Source: Flavobacteriales bacterium
Lineage (GTDB): Bacteria; Bacteroidota; Bacteroidia; UBA10329
DNA: 64,000 nt
Direction of reading: 5' to 3'
Assembly (NCBI GenBank): GCA_021739695.1
Contig: JAIPBM010000002.1
Location: 62,001-126,000 of the forward strand
The notes beneath the pieces are model-generated. The model was not told where the DNA came from. It made no database searches and saw only the letters and a program-made list of their open reading frames with translations. Of the stretch, positions 7,255-15,772 are shown piece after piece; the first letter of the stretch is position 1, and each line of letters opens with the position of its first letter. The position numbers and the translations under genes were made by a program.

Positions 7255-9054
7255 TCAAACCTTACCCAATTTCTTGCGCTCGTGCTCTTTCAGGAATGTC
7301 TTTCTGAGACGGATGGATTGTGGCGTTACTTCCACGTACTCATCTGCCTGAATGTATTCCAAAGCCTCTTCGAGTGAGAATTTGATAGCTGGTGCCATTC
7401 TGATCTTCTCGTCTGCACCTGAAGAGCGCATGTTGCTCATCTTCTTGGTTTTGGTCAGATTCACGATCATATCGCCAGCACGGGTGTTTTCTCCAACCAC
7501 TTGTCCTTCGTAGATCGCAGTTCCTGCTTCGACAAAGAATTTACCTCTGTCTTGCAAGTTGCTCAGCGTGTAAGGAATGGCTTCGCCTGGTTCCATAGAT
7601 ATAAGCGAACCGTTCTGACGACCAGGAATTACTCCTTTATAAGGTTGGTATTCCTTGAAACGGTGGCTCATGATGGCTTCACCCGCAGTTGCTGTAAGAA
7701 GTTGATTTCTCAACCCGATGATTCCCCTAGATGGAATGGTGAATTCGAGCAACATACGGTCGCCTTTCGGTCCCATGTTCACGATCTCACCTTTTCGGTT
7801 GGTCACCATTTCCACGGCTTTTCCGTGTACTTCTTCTGGAATATCGATGGTCAGGTCCTCAACTGGTTCGCACTTCACACCATCAATTTCTTTGATGATA
7901 ACCTGTGGTTGACCAATTTGAAGCTCATAGCCTTCTCTCCTCATCGTTTCAATCAATACGGAAAGGTGTAGAACACCGCGTCCGTAAACTTGGAAACTAT
8001 CAGCCAAGTTGGTGGTTTCCATTCTCAAAGCGAGGTTTTTCTCAAGCTCTTTTTCCAAACGCTCACGTACGTGACGTGAGGTAACGAACTTTCCTTCTTT
8101 TCCGAAGAATGGCGAATCGTTGATGGTGAAAAGCATGCTCATAGTAGGCTCATCGATGCTGATAGGCGCCATTGCTTCTGGAAACTCTGCATCACAAATG
8201 GTGTCACCAATTTCAAACCCTTCAAGTCCGACCAACGCGCAGATTTCGCCTGCTTCAACCTCTTCCACTTTCACTTTACCCATTCCTTGAAACAAGTAAA
8301 GCTCTTTCAGTTTTCCTTTGGTGATGGTGCCATCGCGCTTGATCATAGCAATCTGCTGACCTGCTTTCAATGTTCCTCTGTACAATCTTCCAATAGCAAT
8401 ACGACCAGTGTATGGCGAGTGGTCCATAGAAGTGATCTGCATCTGCGCAGGACCTTCAGCAATTTTAGGTGCTGGAATGTGCTCAATAACTTGCTCCATC
8501 AAATAATCGATGTTGCCGGTTGGTTCAAATGGCTCTGGACCCATCCAACCTTGCTTTGCCGAACCGAAAACGGTTGGGAAATCAAGCTGATCTTCCGTTG
8601 CTCCAAGGTTGAACATGAGATCGAACACTGCTTCCTGAGCGATGTCTGGCGTACAGTTTGGTTTATCAACCTTATTAACTACCACAATAGGCTTCAATCC
8701 CAATTCGATTGCCTTTTGCAATACGAAACGAGTCTGAGGCATCGGTCCTTCAAAGGCATCAACCAACAGCAATACACCATCAGCCATGTTCAAAACACGC
8801 TCAACTTCACCCCCAAAGTCGCTGTGACCTGGAGTATCGATGATGTTGATCTTGGTGTCTTTCCACATTACCGCAACGTTCTTGGCGAGGATGGTAATGC
8901 CGCGCTCGCGCTCCAGATCGTTGCTATCCATTACAAGCTCTCCCATCACCTCGTGGTCTTTGAAAACCTTGGCAGCGGATAGAATTCTATCAACCAACGA
9001 AGTTTTTCCGTGGTCAACGTGGGCAATAATGGCAATATTCCTTAATGATGTCAT
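7255..9054 (-). CDS. typA: Ribosome-associated GTPase TypA/BipA
   Basis: Translational GTPase that binds the 70S ribosome and supports 50S assembly and stress adaptation. 599 residues, the normal length. G1 AHVDHGKTSLVD (about 10-21), RERGITI (G2), DTPGHSDFGGEV (G3) and NKVDKP (G4) are all present. The C-terminal half carries the EF-G-like domains and the BipA-specific region (RGIIGLRNQLLT, MSHRF, GRQNGSLIS). Start MTSLRNIAIIAHVDHGK is standard. Single-gene unit with its own -7 box (9074-9081) and terminator. Confidence 0.97.
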   Translation of the reverse strand: MTSLRNIAIIAHVDHGKTSLVDRILSAAKVFKDHEVMGELVMDSNDLERERGITILAKNVAVMWKDTKINIIDTPGHSDFGGEVERVLNMADGVLLLVDAFEGPMPQTRFVLQKAIELGLKPIVVVNKVDKPNCTPDIAQEAVFDLMFNLGATEDQLDFPTVFGSAKQGWMGPEPFEPTGNIDYLMEQVIEHIPAPKIAEGPAQMQITSMDHSPYTGRIAIGRLYRGTLKAGQQIAMIKRDGTITKGKLKELYLFQGMGKVKVEEVEAGEICALVGLEGFEIGDTICDAEFPEAMAPISIDEPTMSMLFTINDSPFFGKEGKFVTSRHVRERLEKELEKNLALRMETTNLADSFQVYGRGVLHLSVLIETMRREGYELQIGQPQVIIKEIDGVKCEPVEDLTIDIPEEVHGKAVEMVTNRKGEIVNMGPKGDRMLLEFTIPSRGIIGLRNQLLTATAGEAIMSHRFKEYQPYKGVIPGRQNGSLISMEPGEAIPYTLSNLQDRGKFFVEAGTAIYEGQVVGENTRAGDMIVNLTKTKKMSNMRSSGADEKIRMAPAIKFSLEEALEYIQADEYVEVTPQSIRLRKTFLKEHERKKLGKV

Positions 9055-9073
9055 GTCCTTGAAAATCAGCGCG

Positions 9074-9081
9074 CAAAAGTA
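9074..9081 (-). promoter_or_regulatory. -7 promoter box of typA
   Basis: Minus-strand TACTTTTG matches TAnnTTTG, 19 bases before the typA ATG at 9054. Confidence 0.55.
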
Positions 9082-9117
9082 CGGTTAAGTTTGTGGCGAA
9101 AATCACTTGTTCGAATT

Positions 9118-9462
9118 ATGAAAAATCCGTCTCCATTAATCCGCTATTCGTTCATCGCGGCCATCGGCTTTTTGTTTGTTGGGGCGCTATTTACAATGGT
9201 AAAATGGCCTGCAGCCGAACTATTTGCCATTCTCGGTGGCGCATCTACAGTCGCACTTTACGTTCTTTTCAACAGGGCAGCAGCAGTTAAAAGAACGTCC
9301 GCCTATCCGCGACATGCGGCATTTTTAGCGCTTGTAACAGCTATTGTGCTCAAATCTTTCGGCCTGTCGATCGGGTCTTATTTCATGTTTATTGCGCTGG
9401 TTGCAGTACTTGTATGGTTTGTGTGGTCCGTTTTAGAAGAACTTCCTCCTTCAGAAGACTGA
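9118..9462 (+). CDS. Small membrane protein with weak GldL similarity
   Basis: 114 residues from the ATG at 9118; an in-frame TTG at 9091 would add nine residues with no support. Predicted transmembrane helices lie at about 9-28, 30-50, 60-80 and 84-104. The first part, GFLFVGALFTMVKWPAAELFAILGG, resembles the start of the T9SS/gliding motor protein GldL (a G-x-x-x-x-GALFK-x-x-H/W-P pattern), but the protein is far shorter than GldL and lacks its cytoplasmic tail. Such short GldL-related proteins occur in several Bacteroidota. Lies 21 bases upstream of gmk, which has its own promoter-like box. Function unknown. Confidence 0.65.
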   Translation: MKNPSPLIRYSFIAAIGFLFVGALFTMVKWPAAELFAILGGASTVALYVLFNRAAAVKRTSAYPRHAAFLALVTAIVLKSFGLSIGSYFMFIALVAVLVWFVWSVLEELPPSED

Positions 9463-9471
9463 GATTATCTC

Positions 9472-9479
9472 CATCTTTG
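9472..9479 (+). promoter_or_regulatory. -7-like box four bases before gmk
   Basis: CATCTTTG differs from TAnnTTTG only in the first base and lies four bases before the gmk ATG at 9484, so a transcript from it would be leaderless or nearly so. Confidence 0.35.
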
Positions 9480-9483
9480 CGCC

Positions 9484-10053
9484 ATGAGCCAAGGCAAACT
9501 CATCATTTTCTCTGCCCCAAGTGGATCGGGCAAAACAACGCTCGTTCATTTTCTGCTTTCAAAACCCGAATTGAAACTGGCATTTTCTGTCTCAGCAGCC
9601 AGTAGATCAAAGCGGGCCAACGAAGAAGATGGAAAAGACTACTACTTCCTTACACCTGATGAGTTCCGTGCTCGGATTGCGAAAGGCGATTTCTTTGAAT
9701 GGGAAGAAGTGTACGAAAACCAATACTATGGAACCCTGCGTTCGGAAATTGACCGCATTCATTCCCAAGGGAAAACGGTGATCTTTGATGTGGACGTAGT
9801 TGGTGGATTGAATTTGAAAAAACAATTCGGCAATAATGCCTTGGCCATTTTTGTACAGCCTCCATCGGTTAAAGAGTTGGAAAACCGATTGAAACGCAGA
9901 TTGACTGAAAGTGATGAAAGTTTAGCCAAGCGCGTGGCCAAAGCGGAAGAGGAATTGACCTTTGCCGATCGCTTTGATGTGGTTGTTGTGAATGACGACC
10001 TGGAAATCGCTAAAAAAGACGCATACAAGCTGGTTGCTGATTTCATCCAATGA
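9484..10053 (+). CDS. gmk: Guanylate kinase
   Basis: ATP-dependent phosphorylation of GMP to GDP. 189 residues, slightly shorter than the E. coli enzyme. The P-loop SAPSGSGKTTLV (about 9-20) is followed by SVSAASRSKRANEEDGKDYYFL (GMP binding; the usual TRxxRxGE region is altered to SRSKRANE), FFEWEEVYENQYYGT and FDVDVVGGLNLK, all in expected order. The stop overlaps the nadD start by 4 bases (ATGA), indicating translational coupling. Confidence 0.96.
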   Translation: MSQGKLIIFSAPSGSGKTTLVHFLLSKPELKLAFSVSAASRSKRANEEDGKDYYFLTPDEFRARIAKGDFFEWEEVYENQYYGTLRSEIDRIHSQGKTVIFDVDVVGGLNLKKQFGNNALAIFVQPPSVKELENRLKRRLTESDESLAKRVAKAEEELTFADRFDVVVVNDDLEIAKKDAYKLVADFIQ

Positions 10054-10625
10054 AAAAGGTCGGCCTGTTCTTCGGTTCGTTCAATCCGATTCATGTCGGA
10101 CATATGATCATTGCCGACCATGTTGCCATCAATACCGAACTAAAGGAGATATGGTTTGTGGTATCGCCACATAATCCGCTCAAGCAAAAAAAAAGTCTGT
10201 TAGACGGGCATCATCGCTTATCGCTTGTGCGGCTTGCAACTGAAAATGATCCGCGGTTCAAAGTATCTGATATTGAATTTCACCTTGAGCAACCTTCGTA
10301 CACTTCAGTCACACTCGCATATTTAAAGGAGAAATACCCGAATGTTGAGTTCACATTGATAATGGGCGGAGATAATCTGGCCTCATTTTCAAGATGGAAG
10401 AATTACGAATCCATTCTTGAAAATTATCCCATTGTGCTTTATTCGCGTCCTGATTTTGACGCAACGGAAATGCTTGATAGAGGCAGAATAACGGTGCTAG
10501 ATGCTCCACAAATGAATATTTCATCCAGTTCCATTCGCGAACAGATAAGTGCAGGCCACAGCGTAAAGTATCTGATGCCCGCTGAAGCTTGGGAATATTT
10601 AGATGAAATGAACTTCTATAAATAA
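10050..10625 (+). CDS. nadD: Nicotinate-nucleotide adenylyltransferase
   Basis: Transfers AMP from ATP to nicotinate mononucleotide in NAD synthesis. 191 residues. The nucleotidyltransferase motif GSFNPIHVGH (9-18) and the C-terminal ISSSSIREQI motif are both present, with MGGDNLASFSRWKNYE between them. Typical NadD, with no HD domain. Overlaps gmk by four bases. The hybrid regulator follows after 30 bases. Confidence 0.96.
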   Translation: MKKVGLFFGSFNPIHVGHMIIADHVAINTELKEIWFVVSPHNPLKQKKSLLDGHHRLSLVRLATENDPRFKVSDIEFHLEQPSYTSVTLAYLKEKYPNVEFTLIMGGDNLASFSRWKNYESILENYPIVLYSRPDFDATEMLDRGRITVLDAPQMNISSSSIREQISAGHSVKYLMPAEAWEYLDEMNFYK

Positions 10626-10655
10626 GTGATATAGTATTACATTTAAGTTCAACTT

Positions 10656-12377
10656 ATGCAAGAGGCTAGTACGATCATACATTGGGGAGTTCCTATCATT
10701 TCCATCGCCATCCTTTTGGTTGCGTGGTGGCTCTTGAACGGCCGTTTGAAGAGACAACGTCTGAATGACGAACTGGAACTGGGAAAGATGGAAGCCGAGC
10801 GTCTGAAACAGCTCGACCTTGTCAAATCCGACTTCTTCTCTAACGTAACGCACGAGTTCCGCACACCTCTCACGCTTATCCTTGGTCATTTGGAGCAGGT
10901 TATTCCTACCATTGGCGATGAACAGGCCAAGAAAGAGTTGATCGTAGTTAAGCGAAACGCCAAACTCCTGGAGAAACTCATCAACCAACTTCTTGACATT
11001 GCGAAGATCGAAGCGGATAAAATGGACCTCGATCTACGAAGAGGCAATATTGTTCCATTTGTAAATGAAATCCAGAAATCCTTCGTTTCTCTTTCGCTGA
11101 GAAAAAAGGTTGCGCTCAAGTTCAAAGCCAACGATGAGGTAATTAATATGGATTTCGACCCAGACAAGATCGAGCTCATATTCTTCAATCTACTCTCCAA
11201 CGCATTCAAGTTCACGGATAATGGCGAGGTGAGTTTGCAAGTTGGATTGGCGGAAAAGAATGGAGCCGAATATTGCAAGTTGGTCGTTCAAGACACAGGT
11301 ATCGGAATTGTGGAGGATCAGATTCCTATGGTTTTTGATCGCTTCTATCAGTCCGAAAATTCGAGATGGAGAAAGAATAAAGGAACAGGAATCGGCTTAG
11401 CACTGGTTAAAGATCTGGTTGACCTTCACAAAGGCACGATTGAACTGAAAAGCATCTCAGGAGTCGGAACAGAAATCACCATTCTGCTTCCATTGCACCA
11501 AGATTCTGTGAAGTCCAAATCCGACATGGAAATTCCAGCATTGGAAGCCATTGATCCTGATCTGGAAGTTTCGGAGGTATTTGAACCGAACAATCAGACG
11601 CTTAGCGAAGAAGAAATAAATGCTCAGAACATTGTTCTTGTGATTGAGGATAATGACGATATCCGAAATTTCCTGCGACTTACTTTGGAACCGAGTTATC
11701 GGGTTTTTGAAGCTGTTGACGGAGAAACAGGAATTGAAAAAGCCATCGAGATCATTCCAGATATGATTGTCTGTGACGTGATGATGCCAGGTAAAGATGG
11801 TTTTGAAGTGACCAAGATTCTGAAGAAGCAGGAGAAGACCAGCCACGTTCCCATCATTCTTCTCACCGCAAAAGCAGGACTCGAAAACCGCATTACCGGA
11901 CTCGAAACGGGCGCAGACGCTTACGTTCCAAAGCCGTTCAGTTCGGAAGAGTTGCATGCGCGCATCAAGAATCTGATAGACGGAAGAAAGAAGCTGAAGG
12001 AGAAATATTCGCGGTCGATGCTGGTGAAACCAGAAGTGGCACACGAACCTTCTATGGAAGAGAAATTCCTAATGCGTGTAAAAGGCGTGGTTGACAAGCA
12101 TTTGGATGATGAAAACTTCAGCGTAGAAGAATTGAGTAAGGAAGTCGGAATGAGTCGTGCTCAACTCCACAGAAAACTCATTGCGTTAACAGGAAAAAGC
12201 GCCAGCAGGTTTGTGCGCAACTACCGTTTGGAGCATGCATACCAATTACTGGAAAATAAAGTTGGCACAGTTTCTGAAATCGCATACCGCGTAGGCTATA
12301 GCAGCCCAGCATATTTCACGAAGTGTTTTACCGAAGATTTCGGCATCTCTCCAAGTCAGGTCAAGAAGGAGATCTGA
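10656..12377 (+). CDS. Hybrid histidine kinase / response regulator / AraC-type HTH (HTCS-like, no large sensor domain)
   Basis: One-protein two-component system of 573 residues. A single membrane helix lies at about 8-27, then a HisKA dimerisation domain with His66 in NVTHEFRTPLTL. The HATPase has its N box near Asn182 (NLLSNAFKFTDNG) plus DTGIGI and GTGIGLALVKDL. A receiver domain follows (VLVIEDND about 327, phospho-acceptor Asp374 in VCDVMMPG, LLTAKA, KPF). The AraC-type helix-turn-helix occupies about 480-573. The order matches the C-terminal half of Bacteroidota HTCS regulators, but the periplasmic beta-propeller sensor is absent, so the input must come through the short N-terminus, a partner or the membrane. 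It sits 30 bases after nadD. The target is unknown; the secreted pseudo-subtilase downstream is one candidate. Confidence 0.92.
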   Translation: MQEASTIIHWGVPIISIAILLVAWWLLNGRLKRQRLNDELELGKMEAERLKQLDLVKSDFFSNVTHEFRTPLTLILGHLEQVIPTIGDEQAKKELIVVKRNAKLLEKLINQLLDIAKIEADKMDLDLRRGNIVPFVNEIQKSFVSLSLRKKVALKFKANDEVINMDFDPDKIELIFFNLLSNAFKFTDNGEVSLQVGLAEKNGAEYCKLVVQDTGIGIVEDQIPMVFDRFYQSENSRWRKNKGTGIGLALVKDLVDLHKGTIELKSISGVGTEITILLPLHQDSVKSKSDMEIPALEAIDPDLEVSEVFEPNNQTLSEEEINAQNIVLVIEDNDDIRNFLRLTLEPSYRVFEAVDGETGIEKAIEIIPDMIVCDVMMPGKDGFEVTKILKKQEKTSHVPIILLTAKAGLENRITGLETGADAYVPKPFSSEELHARIKNLIDGRKKLKEKYSRSMLVKPEVAHEPSMEEKFLMRVKGVVDKHLDDENFSVEELSKEVGMSRAQLHRKLIALTGKSASRFVRNYRLEHAYQLLENKVGTVSEIAYRVGYSSPAYFTKCFTEDFGISPSQVKKEI

Positions 12378-12586
12378 CCCGTTATACTTATGTCTCATTT
12401 TGATTTTGCAACAGATCCGCTGTGGCGTTGCAACATAATTGAACAGAAATCGGGCGAACGACCTGTTCATAACACATGTTGCTACAAGATGTGAAACACC
12501 TTTCGTAGTTCTCGGCACCAGCGAACAAGCCGTTCGCTCGCTTCTTGCTGACATTTGAGTCAGTCAATCACTAAAAGAAGACGGCC

Positions 12587-14005
12587 ATGAAAAATCAAGC
12601 AAAAAACAACGGGCAACGCTCCATTTTGATGAGCGCGGGACGCGATACCTTCTCGCGCGTACTACTAATAGTTGCTATCATATTATACTCTACTGCGCTT
12701 GTGCTTCTGGCCAATTTAGCAATTGCAGGCGAGAGCAAAGACCTCTCTGGCGCACTCATTAAAGTGAACAACCGTTTGAACGGAGAAGCATTCGCCAATA
12801 CGAATGCAACGGTTCGGTCGGTACACGGAAACGTTCTTGCCATAGATATGCGTCAGACTGATCTTTCAAAACTGAATTCCGTTGAAGGCATTTGCGCCAG
12901 TCAGCTAGATAGAATGGGAAGCGGTCTGTCAACCCTCGACACGAGGGTGGTAAAGAGCAAGTATTCTGGCGCCCACGTGGTTGTTGGGGTGCTTGATAAT
13001 TCCGGTGTCATTTCAGCGTCCGATATGACCAATCTGATGAAAATGGAAACTGCTGCAAACATCGGTTTCATCTCTTACCTATCGGATGACCCTACTTCTA
13101 CCGTTATCATGCGCAATCTGAAAGGAGGAGAAAGCAACCTTGTGGAGGCATTGGCATACATGCAGGAATATGCTAAAACCGTAAATAAGCCGCTGGTAAT
13201 AGAAATGGTATTGAGCGGAAAAGAGCTTGAAAACCCACTTTTTGTTCAGGTATGTCAGAAAATTGCTGAGGCAGGAGTCCAATTTTTAGGCGCTCCTGGA
13301 GTGAACATAAGCTATTCGAGTGCTCAGGCGCCAATCCAATTGGCATTCAGCATGTTCAACACCAAAACAGGAATGATCACGGACCAATCCGACTTTTGGG
13401 CAATCGGTGAAGTGAAAATGCAAGAGATCATGCTTTTAGGTTCTGACGACAGAACGTGTGAGATCTTTTTCCTCACGGAATCCAATTTCGATAAGATCTA
13501 CATGTCCAATTCGTCTGATGATGTGGTGATGGTAACCACGCTTAGTGCTGATGGAGAAGTGAACTATTACCATGTAACCAACAAGGAAACTGCCTTGATT
13601 CCAAGACCGTTGCTGAACGGAACCCCTGTTTTGGAAGATGGATTGACAGGCATCTACCCATACTTCTCCAAAAAGGCACTGTTCAACGATGGCGTGGCCA
13701 AAAACCAGTTTGTGGCGTTGAACAGGATAAATCGAAAAATCGCGCTCCATCCAGATAGCGGAATGGCTTTGTCTATTGGTTCACCTTCGGCTCGCACACT
13801 GGCAATGTCCTTGAGCAACCTTGCAGGTTCAATGAAAATTGAGATCCGAGATGCGAATGGAGAAACGGTTTACAAAAACCGTCCAGATGCTGAAACACAA
13901 AGCATTCAAACAAAAATCGACCTCTCGGAAGGGGCTGAAGGGCTGTATTTTCTTGACTTGACTTCCCCCGAATTTCACCAGAGCTTCGCCCTGCTGATGG
14001 ATTGA
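12587..14005 (+). CDS. Degenerate subtilase-like secreted protein with possible T9SS-type tail
   Basis: 472 residues with a membrane or signal helix at about 24-46 after an unusually long polar leader. Residues 75-210 follow the pattern of Bacteroidota S8 subtilases: a propeptide-like VRSVHGNVLAIDM, then LSTLDTRVV, the first catalytic strand VVVGVLDNSG (Asp137) and NKPLVIEMVLSG (200-211, normally KPAVINMSLG). The His motif HGTHVAG and the Ser motif GTSMAAP are absent, and the space where the His motif belongs is shortened. It should therefore lack protease activity. The last 80 residues (about 393-472) resemble a type A sorting tail: beta-strand rich, IEIRDANGETVYKN, then IDLSEGAEGLYFLDL. A terminator follows. 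The relationship is inferred from motif order. Confidence 0.5.
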   Translation: MKNQAKNNGQRSILMSAGRDTFSRVLLIVAIILYSTALVLLANLAIAGESKDLSGALIKVNNRLNGEAFANTNATVRSVHGNVLAIDMRQTDLSKLNSVEGICASQLDRMGSGLSTLDTRVVKSKYSGAHVVVGVLDNSGVISASDMTNLMKMETAANIGFISYLSDDPTSTVIMRNLKGGESNLVEALAYMQEYAKTVNKPLVIEMVLSGKELENPLFVQVCQKIAEAGVQFLGAPGVNISYSSAQAPIQLAFSMFNTKTGMITDQSDFWAIGEVKMQEIMLLGSDDRTCEIFFLTESNFDKIYMSNSSDDVVMVTTLSADGEVNYYHVTNKETALIPRPLLNGTPVLEDGLTGIYPYFSKKALFNDGVAKNQFVALNRINRKIALHPDSGMALSIGSPSARTLAMSLSNLAGSMKIEIRDANGETVYKNRPDAETQSIQTKIDLSEGAEGLYFLDLTSPEFHQSFALLMD

Positions 14006-14011
14006 TATAAG

Positions 14012-14042
14012 AAGCCCCGATGAAAACATTGGGGCTTTTTTT
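14012..14042 (+). terminator. Terminator after the pseudo-subtilase gene
   Basis: AAGCCCC and GGGGCTT arms (14012-14018 with 14031-14037) around a short AT-rich loop, followed by a run of T. Confidence 0.85.
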
Positions 14043-14202
14043 GCTTCATTTTTTTACGGTAGAAAAGCTCAGGCAATAGTTGTTTCAAGTTCAACTGACT
14101 TCCAATCTGGTCACTATTCTGAGTTTTGCTGAAATGAACTTCTTGAAATGTCAGTGCCTTTGAAGAATTTTTGCGCGTCTGTAAGTGTCAAATAATTAAC
14201 AG

Positions 14203-14210
14203 TATCTTTG
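14203..14210 (+). promoter_or_regulatory. -7 promoter box of the cold-shock gene
   Basis: TATCTTTG, an exact TAnnTTTG match, 27 bases before the ATG at 14238. No clear -33 element is seen. Confidence 0.6.
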
Positions 14211-14237
14211 CGGCTTCAATAATTATTTAATTACAAA

Positions 14238-14429
14238 ATGAAAAAAGGTACAGTAAAGTTTTTCAATGATTCTAAAGGTTTTGGTTTCATTATCGATGAT
14301 GAGTCAAAGACGGAATACTTCGTTCACGTTTCAGGTCTAATTGACGAGATTCGTGAAGACGATAACGTTGAATTCGAATTGAAAGAAGGTAGAAAAGGAC
14401 TTAACGCAGTAAACGTTAAGGTTCTATAA
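14238..14429 (+). CDS. Cold-shock domain protein (CspA family)
   Basis: Single-stranded nucleic-acid-binding OB-fold protein of 63 residues, probably an RNA chaperone. It has TVKFFNDSKGFGFI with RNP1 (KGFGFI, about 13-18) and RNP2 (YFVHVSGL, about 27-34). The usual F-x-H phenylalanine is conserved as FVH. The C-terminus ends in KGLNAVNVKVL, as in compact Bacteroidota CSPs. Monocistronic, with its own -7 box and terminator. Confidence 0.95.
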   Translation: MKKGTVKFFNDSKGFGFIIDDESKTEYFVHVSGLIDEIREDDNVEFELKEGRKGLNAVNVKVL

Positions 14430-14452
14430 TATTTTTGATCTGTAGAAAACAG

Positions 14453-14482
14453 AAAGGCTCGCCAAATGGCGAGCCTTTTTTA
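14453..14482 (+). terminator. Terminator of the cold-shock gene
   Basis: AAGGCTCGCC and GGCGAGCCTT arms with a four-base loop, followed by T6 after the stem. Confidence 0.9.
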
Positions 14483-14527
14483 TTTAAAGTGGTTTGTTTT
14501 AACCCGTGTTTCAGTAAAAAGACACGA

Positions 14528-15220
14528 CTATTTCAACTCATTCAAACTCCAATCATACTCGTAGAACGAATATTTCGGATTGAGTTTTATTTTCTTCAAC
14601 AGAAATCGCTGAATAAACGGAATGACCTGATCTGAACCACCAAAATCGGGTGCGTACCATTCAAATATCTGCGATACCTGTGCATTCGGCCCTTGCAATC
14701 GAATGAAGGCCGGGTCGTTGATAACGGTCCTTGTCTGCTGCTCCAACTCATCATCCAACTTTTTAGATGTATAAGCAAATGAAGCCAATTTTGGACAACC
14801 AACTGCTGCACAAACCAGCACGAAATGTAAGCGTGGGTCGGGAAATTGTTTGGCAAGTGTTTCCTTTTCCAAGTCATTCAGTGTGATTTTCTTTCCGCGC
14901 AACGTGAAGGTTTGCTTATCAAAGAACCCATCGATTTTAAGCGGCCCTTCTACGGGATGATGATCAACAATTCCTTTGATAACGAACAGATTGTATGTGT
15001 TGATCAGAAATGCTTTCTCCTCATCTCCCTGATGTTCTTGGGCCGTTGCAATTTGCTTGAGTAGCGCATTCAATTCGGCAGGATTGGCCTTGATTTCCTT
15101 GTAATCCACCAAACCCTTTTCCACATTCTTTTTCAAAAAAGCGTCAGCATCCGTAAAGAAGTTCTGCGCCTGAATAGAAAATGAAAATAGAAGAAGGAAA
15201 ATAGGAATGAGTGATTTCAT
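14528..15220 (-). CDS. Secreted DUF547 protein
   Basis: 230 residues from the ATG at 15220, which places a clean signal peptide (MKSLIPIFLLLFSFSIQAQ) at the N-terminus; longer readings start inside the upstream gene. DUF547 features follow in order: VDYKEIKANPAELNALL, AFLINTYNLFVIKGIVDHHP, LNDLEK, DPRLHFVLVCAAVGCPKL and IFEWYAPDFGG. The conserved Asn/Tyr and the Cys-Pro motif suggest a transglutaminase-like fold, but the biochemical role of DUF547 is unknown to me. Last gene of the carbamoyltransferase operon by direction and spacing (29 bases after the SxtJ-like gene). It converges on the cold-shock gene. Confidence 0.85.
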   Translation of the reverse strand: MKSLIPIFLLLFSFSIQAQNFFTDADAFLKKNVEKGLVDYKEIKANPAELNALLKQIATAQEHQGDEEKAFLINTYNLFVIKGIVDHHPVEGPLKIDGFFDKQTFTLRGKKITLNDLEKETLAKQFPDPRLHFVLVCAAVGCPKLASFAYTSKKLDDELEQQTRTVINDPAFIRLQGPNAQVSQIFEWYAPDFGGSDQVIPFIQRFLLKKIKLNPKYSFYEYDWSLNELK

Positions 15221-15249
15221 ACGATTTGAATGGCGAAGATCATGCCAGA

Positions 15250-15603
15250 TCACCAAGGGTTCTTAAGGTCCTCGGCTGTGTAACGATGTTGTTTCAAGAT
15301 GAAATTGGAATCTCGCGGAGCTTTTAGTTGCAACGGGTCACTTTTCCCAATGCGCGAAAGGAATGCAATGGGTGTAAGCACAAGATAATAGACCACGAAA
15401 AGGATAATGGCCGCATTGATCTTTCCCATCGTTTCGCCAAACCAAAGCCATGCACGATCAATCAATAGTGCAGCCTTTTCGCTAAATGCAGAAAGAATAA
15501 GCACGCTGAAAGCAATGATCAGAAATACCTTTCCGTGGAAAAGCAGATGAAGCGCGCAGAAACCCGCTACGAGTACAAGAATGTTCTTATACGTTTTCTG
15601 CAT
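15250..15603 (-). CDS. SxtJ-like small membrane protein
   Basis: 117 residues from the ATG at 15603. Two N-terminal hydrophobic helices (about 7-22 and 24-42) and a third (about 62-85, INAAIILFVVYYLVLTPIAFLSRIG) precede a polar C-terminus ending in YTAEDLKNPW. The RIGKxDPL and final NPW segments fit the SxtJ family, named after a gene of cyanobacterial saxitoxin clusters that lies beside the carbamoyltransferase sxtI. The start codon overlaps the stop of the SxtK-like gene by one base (TGATG), so the two are translationally coupled. Function unknown. Confidence 0.75.
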   Translation of the reverse strand: MQKTYKNILVLVAGFCALHLLFHGKVFLIIAFSVLILSAFSEKAALLIDRAWLWFGETMGKINAAIILFVVYYLVLTPIAFLSRIGKSDPLQLKAPRDSNFILKQHRYTAEDLKNPW

Positions 15604-15752
15604 CAGAAAAGTGTGTAAACAAAAGGCGCAACGGCTGTTCCTCCACCCATCACAATTAGGATTCCGAGAAGTAGCAGTACCAGTACAATTGGCGTGAGCC
15701 ACCATTTTTTGCGTTCCATCAGAAATTTGAAGAGGTCAGAAAATGCTTCCAT
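15603..15752 (-). CDS. SxtK-like / DUF5989 tiny membrane protein
   Basis: 49 residues beginning MEAFSDLFKFLMERKKWWL, followed by one hydrophobic helix (PIVLVLLLLGILIVM), a GGG turn and a short APFVYTLF end. This pattern (amphipathic start, KKWWL, one helix, short aromatic end) is that of DUF5989 proteins, which accompany NodU-type carbamoyltransferases and SxtJ. It sits 20 bases after the carbamoyltransferase and overlaps SxtJ by one base. Easily missed because of its size, but position, coupling and sequence support it. Confidence 0.8.
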   Translation of the reverse strand: MEAFSDLFKFLMERKKWWLTPIVLVLLLLGILIVMGGGTAVAPFVYTLF

Positions 15753-15772
15753 GGTACAAGTTTGTAGCGAAG

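Noticed and set aside
8287-8982. Plus-strand frame of about 230 codons inside typA
   Set aside because: Antisense to a fully conserved GTPase; residue composition is that of a reverse-complement shadow.
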